Positions 57,314-64,000 of a DNA stretch of 64,000 nucleotides are shown here, one piece after another. Origin of the DNA: Mesorhizobium japonicum MAFF 303099 (GTDB lineage Bacteria > Pseudomonadota > Alphaproteobacteria > Rhizobiales > Rhizobiaceae); assembly GCF_000009625.1 (NCBI RefSeq), contig NC_002678.2, forward strand, positions 5,674,001 through 5,738,000, written 5' to 3'. The translations under genes and the position numbers were made by a program. The notes beneath the pieces are model-generated. The model saw only the letters and a program-made list of their open reading frames with translations. It did no database searches and was not told the DNA's origin. How positions within the stretch are numbered: the stretch's first letter is position 1; each line of letters opens with the position of its first letter.

Positions 57314-58225
57314 TCAGCTTGCGTGCTTGTTGGCGTTTTCCGACTTCTGTACGGCGGACAGCAGCCATTCGACAAACAACGGGGCATCTGGATGGCGGCT
57401 GCTGCCTGCTGGTTGGATCAGATGAAACGCTTCATCGATAGGCACCGCGAGAGGAAACGGCGCTATCAATCGGCCGGAGGCCAGGGCATGTCCGGCAAGG
57501 GAACTGCGGCCCAGTGCTACGCCTGCACAGTCCGCCGCCAACTCAAACGCCGTCAAGGAGGAGTCGAGATGCAACCCTGAACCGGCATCGACCTGCTGGG
57601 CTCCAGCCGCCTTTAGCCAGATGCCCCAGCCTTCATGATAGCCCAGCACGTGCAGCAAACGATGATGACGCAGGTCTTGCGGACTGTTCAGAGGATTGCG
57701 GCCAGGCAATTCGGGTGCGCAAAGGGGCGTGATGGTTTCCCACGTCAGGCGATGGCTGTTGAACCCAGGCCAGTGTCCGGTGCCGTATTGGATGTCGAGA
57801 TCGAAGTCCTGCGCGTCAAAGGCGTCATTCCAGACGCTTGAAAGCAAGCGGATATTCTTGCCCGGATAACGGTCGAGATATTCGGGCAAGCGCTGAGCCA
57901 GCCAATTGACGGCGAAGGAAATGGCGCATCGCACAGTCAGCGAACTGGTTCGGCGCTGGCCAAACACCTCACGCGTGCCGATAGCCAGCCGTTCCATCGC
58001 ATCCTGCACCTTGGGCAGATAGGCGGCGCCAGATTTGGTGAGCTCCAGACCGCGCGGGCGGCGGATGAACAGCACATGATGCAGATGGTGCTCCAACGAT
58101 TTCACATGTTTGGACACCGCGGCTTGCGTGATGTGCAATTCGGAGGCGGCATGGGTGAAACTGAGCGTACGGGCCGAAGCTTCGAATGCGCGTAGCCATG
58201 TCAGAGGCGGGAGGTAACGGTTCAT
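57314..58225 (-). CDS. LysR regulator (GcvA-like) of the dmd operon
   Basis: A 303-aa LysR-type regulator of the GcvA subgroup, starting at 58225 (MNRYLPPLTWLRAFEASART). The HTH includes LSFTHAASELHITQAAVSKH and VKSLEHHLHHVLFIRRPRGL. It is divergent from dmdA with 114 nt between the starts. That space contains ATAACTTTTTGTAT (58248-58261), an ATA-N8-TAT dyad that could be its binding site. By position it most likely controls dmdABCD, perhaps with an acyl-CoA or DMSP-derived inducer. Confidence 0.88.
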   Translation of the reverse strand: MNRYLPPLTWLRAFEASARTLSFTHAASELHITQAAVSKHVKSLEHHLHHVLFIRRPRGLELTKSGAAYLPKVQDAMERLAIGTREVFGQRRTSSLTVRCAISFAVNWLAQRLPEYLDRYPGKNIRLLSSVWNDAFDAQDFDLDIQYGTGHWPGFNSHRLTWETITPLCAPELPGRNPLNSPQDLRHHRLLHVLGYHEGWGIWLKAAGAQQVDAGSGLHLDSSLTAFELAADCAGVALGRSSLAGHALASGRLIAPFPLAVPIDEAFHLIQPAGSSRHPDAPLFVEWLLSAVQKSENANKHAS

Positions 58226-58339
58226 AAGCGCGCTCCAAAACACAGCCATAACTTTTTGTATAGGTATGCCCCCCTAATACGTCCTTTGACGAAACCGCGC
58301 CAGCCTGATCATTGGGTGTCGACCATAGGGGAGGGGCCG

Positions 58340-59441
58340 ATGTTTTCAGTTTTCCCAACGGCGCGATTGCGGCCGTCACCGTTTTATGCCTCGGCCGTCG
58401 CTGAAGGTATGACCGCGGCCAGCATCTATAACCGGATGATCATGCCCACGTCTTATGGTGATCCCGAGGCGGAATACTGGCGACTGATCAACGGCGTCTC
58501 TCAATGGGATGTCGGCGTGGAGCGCCAGGTGCAACTGAAAGGGCCGGATGCGGGCCGCCTGGCGCAGATCCTGTCACCGCGCGATCTGTCCAACTGCAAA
58601 GTCGGTCAGGGCAAATATGTGCCGCTATGCAACCATAGAGGCACGATCATCAATGATCCGATTCTGCTGAAGCTGGCGGATGACCTTTATTGGCTATCGA
58701 TTGCCGATAGCGACATCTGGTTTTGGGCCAGCGCTATTGCTGCCGAACGCGGCATGACCGTCGAGGTCAGCGAGCCTGACGTCTCCCCCATGGCGCTGCA
58801 AGGGCCAAAAGCCGAGGATGTCGTGGCCCATGTATTGGGCGATTGGGTTCGACAGCTGAAGTATTTCTGGTTCAAGGAAACCGAAATCGAAGGCATTCCG
58901 GTGGCCGTTCAGCGCTCTGGGTGGTCCAAGCAAGGCGGGTTCGAAATCTATCTGAAAGACGGGACTCGCGGCACTCAGCTTTGGAATATTTTCAAGGAGG
59001 CGGGCCAGCCCTGGGGCATTGGCCCAGGCGCTCCTGCCACGGCGGAGCGCACCGAAAGCGGCCTTGTCGGTCGGCGGTGATACCGACGACGCGACCAATC
59101 CGTTCGAGGTGCGTCTGGGCAAGTACGTTGATCTTCATGTCGCCGATGACGTCGTGGGCATCCAAGCGCTGCGCCGGATCGAGGCGGAAGGTGTGAAACG
59201 CCATCAGCTCGGTCTGGTGCTTGAAGGCCATGCCCCTGCTCCCCTAGGCTTTCGCCGCCAAGACATCATCCGCAATGGCCAGCGCATCGGCATGATGACC
59301 AATTGCGTCTGGTCACCGCGCCTGAAAGCCAACATCGGCTATGCGCTGATCGACGCAGGCGTGCCCGCGGGCGAAACAGTGCAGGTGATGCGCGATCAAG
59401 GGGCGGTTTCCGCCAAACTCGTAGAGCTGCCTTTTCTGTAA
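58340..59441 (+). pseudogene. dmdA: DMSP demethylase DmdA, frameshifted
   Basis: A GcvT-fold protein. DmdA moves a methyl group from DMSP to tetrahydrofolate, giving methylmercaptopropionate. From 58340 (GGGGAGGGG upstream) the frame reads MFSVFPTARLRPSPFYASAV, YNRMIMPTSYGDPEAEYW, QWDVGVERQVQLKGPDAGRL and RSGWSKQGGFEIYL (about 192-205), all DmdA-like. After ESGL (59063-59065) it runs into a stop at 59078. The next frame resumes at once with SVGGDTDDATNPFEVRLGKY and continues to VELPFL at 59441. Restored length is about 366 aa, normal for DmdA. Net shift is +1 (or a 2-nt loss). It could be real inactivation or a read error. Confidence 0.82.
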
Positions 59442-59470
59442 CGCCGGGACCTTGGCCATAGGATCAGAGC

Positions 59471-61096
59471 ATGAGACAGCACTACGAAGCCGCCCTGCGC
59501 GATGACGCCAACTGTGTGGCCCTGTCTCCACTGTCGTTCCTGAAAAGGGCCGAGTTGGTCTACGGCGCGCGCTCTGCGGTGACGTATGGCGACGTAAGGC
59601 GCACATGGGCACAGACGGGCGCTCGCTGCCGTTCGGTCGCGGCGGGGCTGGCGGCTTTGGGCGTGGGGCCGGGGGACACGGTTTCGGTGCTGTCGCCAAA
59701 CATTCCCGAGCTCTTCGAACTGCACTATGCCGTGCCCTTGCTGGGGGCTGTGTTGAACACCATCAACACCCGCCTGGAGCCGGAAACCGTCGCCTATATC
59801 CTGGCGCATTCGGACTCGACGCTGGTGATTGCCGATACGGCCTTCGCACCCTTGCTGCGAGAAGCCTTTCGATTGAACGGCAACACGCTCCCGGTTGTCG
59901 ATGTCGTCGATGCGCAGGCGCAGGCTTCTGCCGAGTTCGGCGAACGCAGCTATGAGGATCTGGCGGCTCATCCTCCCATGGGGTGGGAACTGCCCAAGGA
60001 TGAGTGGCAGGCGCTGGCGCTGAACTATACTTCCGGCACTTCGGGGCGGCCGAAGGGCGTGATTTATCACCATCGCGGCGCCTATCTGATGGCGATGGGG
60101 ACGATTGCCGCATGGGCCTTGCCGCAGCACCCGACTTACCTGTCGGTCGTGCCCATGTTCCACTGCAACGGCTGGACCCATCCCTGGTCGATGGCGATCG
60201 TCGGAGCCAACATGGTTTTCACCCGCGATGCGTCGCCGGGCAAACTGCTGGAGGCCATGGCGGCGCACCGCGTCACCCATATGGGAGCTGCGCCAATCGT
60301 GCTGCAAATGCTCTGCGACGGCCGCGGTGCTTCCGCGCAACCCTTCAATCCCCAGATCAGGGTCATGACCGCTGGTGCGCCGCCCCCGCCCGCGGTTCTT
60401 GAAAAGGCCGCGCAAATGGGTCTCGATGTGATGCAAGTGTACGGTCTGACCGAAACCTACGGTCATATTTCCCAATGTCTTTGGCAGGACGAATGGGAAG
60501 CCCTGTCTGTTTCTGCAAGAGCTGAAAAACAGGCGATGCAGGGCGTCGCCTTTCCGATGGTCGAGGACATCCGCGTTGTCGACCGCGACACCGGCACGGA
60601 TGTACCGCGCGATGGGCTGACACAAGGTGAGATCGCCATTCGCGGCAATACGGTGATGAAGGGATATTACAAGGACGCGACCTCCACCGCGGCGGCCTTC
60701 GAGTCTGGCTGGTTCTGGTCCGGTGATGCCGCGGTGGTCCATCCTGACGGGTATATTCAGATCCGGGACCGGCTGAAGGATGTGATCATCTCAGGCGGGG
60801 AAAACATCTCGTCCGTCGAGGTCGAGTCCGTTCTATACCGACACCCTGCGATCAGCGTTGCGGCCGTGGTGGCCCGCCCGCATCCGAAATGGGGCGAGAG
60901 CCCATGCGCCTTTGTCGAACTGCGCGAGGGCGCGAGCGCGACCGAAGCGGAAATCATTGCCTTCTGTCGCGCCAATATCGCGCATTTCAAAGCGCCGAAA
61001 ACGGTGGTGTTCGGCCCTTTGCCAAAAACCGCGACAGGCAAGATTCAGAAGTTCATTCTGCGGGCGGCAGCCCGTGACCTGGGGCCTCAGGCATGA
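59471..61096 (+). CDS. dmdB: Methylmercaptopropionate-CoA ligase (DmdB-like)
   Basis: A 541-aa AMP-forming acyl-CoA ligase, 29 nt after dmdA. DmdB joins CoA to 3-methylmercaptopropionate. Motifs are the P-loop NYTSGTSGRPKGVIYHH, QVYGLTETYGHISQCLWQDE, SGDAAVVHPDGYIQIRDRLK, DVIISGGENISSVEVESVLY and TGKIQKF, with the catalytic Lys at 524 close to Lys523 of characterised DmdB. The aromatic-rich segment VPMFHCNGWTHPWSMAI is typical of the short/medium-chain branch. Its stop overlaps the dmdC start (ATGA). The assignment rests on family plus context. Confidence 0.85.
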   Translation: MRQHYEAALRDDANCVALSPLSFLKRAELVYGARSAVTYGDVRRTWAQTGARCRSVAAGLAALGVGPGDTVSVLSPNIPELFELHYAVPLLGAVLNTINTRLEPETVAYILAHSDSTLVIADTAFAPLLREAFRLNGNTLPVVDVVDAQAQASAEFGERSYEDLAAHPPMGWELPKDEWQALALNYTSGTSGRPKGVIYHHRGAYLMAMGTIAAWALPQHPTYLSVVPMFHCNGWTHPWSMAIVGANMVFTRDASPGKLLEAMAAHRVTHMGAAPIVLQMLCDGRGASAQPFNPQIRVMTAGAPPPPAVLEKAAQMGLDVMQVYGLTETYGHISQCLWQDEWEALSVSARAEKQAMQGVAFPMVEDIRVVDRDTGTDVPRDGLTQGEIAIRGNTVMKGYYKDATSTAAAFESGWFWSGDAAVVHPDGYIQIRDRLKDVIISGGENISSVEVESVLYRHPAISVAAVVARPHPKWGESPCAFVELREGASATEAEIIAFCRANIAHFKAPKTVVFGPLPKTATGKIQKFILRAAARDLGPQA

Positions 61097-62844
61097 CTTT
61101 TGAAGCACCATTAAAGGACTTGATGTTCAATATCACCCACATCGCGCCATGGTCCGGCGATGCGATGGGTGATCTCGAGACGGCCGCAGCTGTCCTGGAC
61201 GAGTTCGGCCGCTTTTGTGCCGAGGAAATCGCGCCGCTGAATGCCGCGGGCGACCGCATCGGCTCGCACTGGGACGGAGGTCTCGTCCAAACGCCGCCCG
61301 GATTCCGTGAGGCCTATGCCAAGTTCATGGACATGGGCTGGCAGGGGTTGCGTCATCCTTCGGAATTTGGCGGGCATGATATGCCCCGCGCTGTCGCCGC
61401 TGCGGCGACCGAAATCATCAACGCGGCCAATATGAGTTTTGCGCTATGTCCTCTTTTGACCGATGGCGCGATCGAGGCGCTTCTGCGTTTCGGGTCGCCT
61501 GAAATCCAACAGACCTATCTGCACAAGCTGGTTTCCGGCAAATGGACCGGCACGATGAATCTGACCGAGTCGCAGGCGGGCAGCGATCTGGCCCTGATAC
61601 GGACAAGAGCCGAACGCCAGGCGAATGGCACCTATCAGATCTCCGGAACAAAGATCTTCATCACCTATGGCGAGCATGATCTGGCCGAGAATATCATTCA
61701 CCTCGTCCTTGCTCGAACGCCTGGCGCGCCCGACGGCGTCAAGGGCATCAGCCTCTTTCTCGTGCCGAAACTTCTGGTGGGCGAAAGTGGCGAACCCGGC
61801 GCGCAAAATTCGCTCCGCTGCCAAAGCATCGAACACAAGCTTGGCGTCAGGGCGAGCCCGACCTGCATGCTGGAATTCGAAGGCGCCACCGGCTTTCTGA
61901 TTGGCCGCGAAAACGCCGGGCTGGAGATCATGTTCACGATGATGAACGCGGCACGCTTCGCCGTGGGCGTTCAAGGGGTTGCGATAGCAGAGCGTGCCTA
62001 TCAGATGGCTCTATCCTACGCAAAGACCCGTATGCAGGGCCGTCCAGTCGATGGCAGCGCTTTCGAGGCAGTTCCCATTATCCGTCACCCGGATGTCCGC
62101 CGCATGCTGGCGCACATGCGCGCCACGACCGAAGGGGGCCGTGCCCTTGCCGCCGCTGCCGCGGGATGGCAGGACCGTGCGCAGTTTGCCGCCACGCCGG
62201 AACTGAGAGCGGAGGCCCTGGCGATAGGTGAATTTCTTGTGCCGTTGGTCAAGGGCTTCTGCACCGAGATGAGCCTTCAGACAGCTTCAACTGGGGTCCA
62301 GATTTTTGGTGGCATGGGGTTTATCGAAGAAACCGGCGTTGCCCAGTACTACCGTGACGCCCGAATCTTGCCGATCTACGAGGGCACGACGGCCATCCAG
62401 GCCAATGATCTGCTGGGGCGCAAGACGCTTCGAGACGGTGGATCAACGGCGAGACGCCTCGCTGCAATGATAACTCAGACAGAAACTGCGCTACGGCAAG
62501 GCTCGCCCTTGGCGCAGGAGATCGCGGCGCAGCTGTCCTGCGCGCGGCAAGCATTCGAGACGGTCGTTGCCCATCTGGTTGCGGTCAAGCCAGCGGATTT
62601 GAACGCCGCTTATGCAGGCGCCGTGCCCTACCTGATGCTGGCTGGCAACCTTGTCGCGGGCTGGCAGCTGGCACGCTCGGTCCTTATCGCCGAAGCGGGG
62701 CTGGAGGACGGCCAAGATCCCGATTTCATGACCGCCAAGATCGCCACGGCACGGTTCTACGCCCAACACATTCTCGGGGAGACCGACCTTCAGCGAGCCC
62801 GGGTCATGGACGGCGCCGCAAGCCTGTTGGACATCGAATTCTGA
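61093..62844 (+). CDS. dmdC: Methylmercaptopropionyl-CoA dehydrogenase (DmdC-like)
   Basis: A 583-aa FAD acyl-CoA dehydrogenase of the long form with an extra C-terminal domain, the length of DmdC rather than of fatty-acyl enzymes (about 380 aa). DmdC makes methylthioacryloyl-CoA. Visible are WTGTMNLTESQAGSDLALIR (about 151-170), GTKIFITYGEHDL, MMNAARFAVGVQGVAIAERA, FGGMGFIEETGVAQYYRDAR and the catalytic base Glu430 in ILPIYEGTTAIQANDLLGRK. It overlaps dmdB by 4 nt (ATGA), so they are translated together. Confidence 0.87.
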   Translation: MTFEAPLKDLMFNITHIAPWSGDAMGDLETAAAVLDEFGRFCAEEIAPLNAAGDRIGSHWDGGLVQTPPGFREAYAKFMDMGWQGLRHPSEFGGHDMPRAVAAAATEIINAANMSFALCPLLTDGAIEALLRFGSPEIQQTYLHKLVSGKWTGTMNLTESQAGSDLALIRTRAERQANGTYQISGTKIFITYGEHDLAENIIHLVLARTPGAPDGVKGISLFLVPKLLVGESGEPGAQNSLRCQSIEHKLGVRASPTCMLEFEGATGFLIGRENAGLEIMFTMMNAARFAVGVQGVAIAERAYQMALSYAKTRMQGRPVDGSAFEAVPIIRHPDVRRMLAHMRATTEGGRALAAAAAGWQDRAQFAATPELRAEALAIGEFLVPLVKGFCTEMSLQTASTGVQIFGGMGFIEETGVAQYYRDARILPIYEGTTAIQANDLLGRKTLRDGGSTARRLAAMITQTETALRQGSPLAQEIAAQLSCARQAFETVVAHLVAVKPADLNAAYAGAVPYLMLAGNLVAGWQLARSVLIAEAGLEDGQDPDFMTAKIATARFYAQHILGETDLQRARVMDGAASLLDIEF

Positions 62845-62887
62845 ATAGAACAATCAACCCTCTTCAACTCGGGAACAGGACCGTACC

Positions 62888-63694
62888 ATGGCCATCCAAA
62901 TCGACATCACCCGATACGAGAACCTTGCCGTCGAGGCTCATGACGAGGGGGTTTGGGTCGTAACCCTGAACCGTCCCACCAAACGCAATGCGCTGGATGC
63001 AAATACGATCGAAGAACTGGTCGACTTTTTTTCCACCGCTCCTCGCGCGGGTGTCCGCGCGATTGTGTTGGCCGGGTCGGGTGACCATTTTTGCGCCGGA
63101 CTAGACTTGATTGAGCATCATCAAGCTGACCGCAGCCCGGCGGATTTCATGCATATTTGCCTGCGCTGGCACGAGGCCTTCAACAAGATGGAATATGGCG
63201 GCGTGCCGATCATCGCAGCCCTGCAGGGTGCGGTTGTGGGCGGTGGGCTGGAGCTGGCCAGCGCCGCCCATATCCGGGTAATGGACAAGACGACCTATTT
63301 TGCGCTGCCTGAAGGCCAACGTGGACTTTTCACGGGCGGCGGCGCCACGATCCGCGTCACCGATCTGGTGGGCAAGTCGCGCACGATCGACATGATGCTG
63401 ACGGGCCGGGTGTATCAGGGACAAGAAGCGGTCGATCTGGGGCTCGCGCAGTACATCGTCGAAGGATCAAGTTTCGAGAAGGCCCTGGAACTCGCCCACA
63501 AAACAGCGCAGAACCTGCCCCTGTCCAACTTTGCGATCTGTTCCGCTGTGAGCCACATGCAGAATATGTCCGCGCTGGATGCCGCTTATGCCGAGGCTGT
63601 CGTCGCCGGTGTGGTGAACACTCAGCCCGAGGCCCGGGCTCGACTCGCCGCTTTCGCCGACAAGAGCGCGGCACGGGTGCGGGCCAACTATTGA
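62888..63694 (+). CDS. dmdD: Methylthioacryloyl-CoA hydratase (DmdD-like)
   Basis: A 268-aa crotonase-family enzyme; Ruegeria DmdD is about the same size. DmdD hydrates and then hydrolyses methylthioacryloyl-CoA to acetaldehyde, CO2, CoA and methanethiol. The two catalytic glutamates fall at 122 ([10 protein letters not shown]) and 142 ([11 protein letters not shown]), exactly 20 apart like Glu121/Glu141 of DmdD. The CoA oxyanion site is in [15 protein letters not shown] and [10 protein letters not shown]. It lies 43 nt after dmdC with the same orientation and completes the pathway. Confidence 0.86.
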   Translation: MAIQIDITRYENLAVEAHDEGVWVVTLNRPTKRNALDANTIEELVDFFSTAPRAGVRAIVLAGSGDHFCAGLDLIEHHQADRSPADFMHICLRWHEAFNKMEYGGVPIIAALQGAVVGGGLELASAAHIRVMDKTTYFALPEGQRGLFTGGGATIRVTDLVGKSRTIDMMLTGRVYQGQEAVDLGLAQYIVEGSSFEKALELAHKTAQNLPLSNFAICSAVSHMQNMSALDAAYAEAVVAGVVNTQPEARARLAAFADKSAARVRANY

Positions 63695-64000
63695 GACTGA
63701 TTCCAGAATTTGTCCCTGGCGGAATTGTGATTTGTAGAGTCGGCAGCGACAGCGCCGCCCAACTCCAGCCATTTGCGAAAACCGTCGATGCGGAAGGCGA
63801 GCACCTCAGAAGCCTTTTTCAATCCGACGACGGAGATTAGTTCCAGAACCGAGCAGGCGGGCCTTTCTTGGTTCCACCATCGATCCCAGTTTCGGACCCA
63901 GCGTGTGCGCAGAATACTGCGCTCTCCCTCCTTGGCTCGGAGGGGAGCGGTTGTGAACAAGCTCTCGGTTGCCGTTGAAGATCCTCACACAGGCCGTTCG
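63695..64000. other. Right-end stretch, no recognised gene
   Basis: 306 nt after dmdD. Minus-strand frames (63688-63960 and 63806-63988) are open but show no domain, signal peptide or clear ribosome site; a plus-strand gene is not visible. It may belong to a feature lying beyond the window, such as another mobile-element end. Confidence 0.4.

Noticed and set aside
59471..63694. Genes after dmdA as an ordinary fatty-acid beta-oxidation set
   Set aside because: There is no thiolase or hydroxyacyl-CoA dehydrogenase, the dehydrogenase is the long DmdC-size form and the crotonase has the DmdD glutamate spacing; kept as the main alternative.
40000..64000. The right attachment site of the element
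   Set aside because: I looked for repeats of the guaA 3' end within the window and found none, so no attR is reported.

Overview
The window is chromosomal DNA of an alphaproteobacterium of the order Hyphomicrobiales, most likely Mesorhizobium or a close relative. The signs are uniformly high GC, rhizobial gene neighbourhoods (short-form hisG with hisZ, DUF1127, DUF937, DUF3422, the oxyR-katG pair, an alphaproteobacterial glutamate-cysteine ligase) and rhizobial intergenic repeats. Species assignment is inference; no rRNA or tRNA gene is present.

From 1 to about 39,940 the content is ordinary core chromosome. In order it holds xseA (cut by the window start), a LysR regulator, DUF1127 and DUF937 proteins, gshA, rsmE, a glutamine amidotransferase and a metallophosphatase. 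Next comes a lactate/glycolate module: lldD with its FCD-type GntR regulator, DUF3422, and glcD-X-glcE-glcF. Two 23-nt sites matching at 16 positions, one before the regulator and one before glcD, suggest a single regulon. Then follow an unusual FolD with substituted active-site residues, an L,D-transpeptidase, tag, hisS-hisZ-hisG (split by a 47-bp-arm palindrome), an acyl-CoA synthetase, a ChaA-type antiporter flanked by a duplicated synthetase tail, oxyR/katG, aqpZ, an RsmB-type methyltransferase, a thioesterase, a nucleosidase, a MarR regulator with two identical-type operators, and guaA.

From about 39,940 to the right end the DNA looks like an integrated element. A P4-type tyrosine integrase sits directly behind the 3' end of guaA, a known integration site; it is the attG site used by IntG of Mesorhizobium tripartite ICEs, as I recall. 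Behind it are a hipBA toxin-antitoxin pair, the 3' remnant of a trbI conjugation gene with a frameshifted DUF2274 partner, an SDR gene beside a decapitated lysR, and an IS5-family element of about 1.2 kb whose 29-bp inverted ends enclose both a transposase and a 112-codon passenger ORF. No second copy of the guaA end was seen, so the element probably runs past the window.

The cargo is two catabolic clusters. The first (47,876-56,971) combines a class III aminotransferase, a four-component spermidine/putrescine-type ABC importer, an acetylpolyamine amidohydrolase, an aldehyde dehydrogenase and an AraC regulator. It reads as uptake and breakdown of (acetylated) polyamines.

The second (57,314-63,694) is the most interesting part of the window. 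A LysR regulator is divergent from four co-directional genes matching, in pathway order, DmdA, DmdB, DmdC and DmdD of dimethylsulfoniopropionate (DMSP) demethylation. A complete dmdABCD operon on a rhizobial mobile element is unexpected for a pathway known from marine bacteria. The dmdA copy here carries a frameshift near 59,065 that must be resolved before the pathway is called functional.
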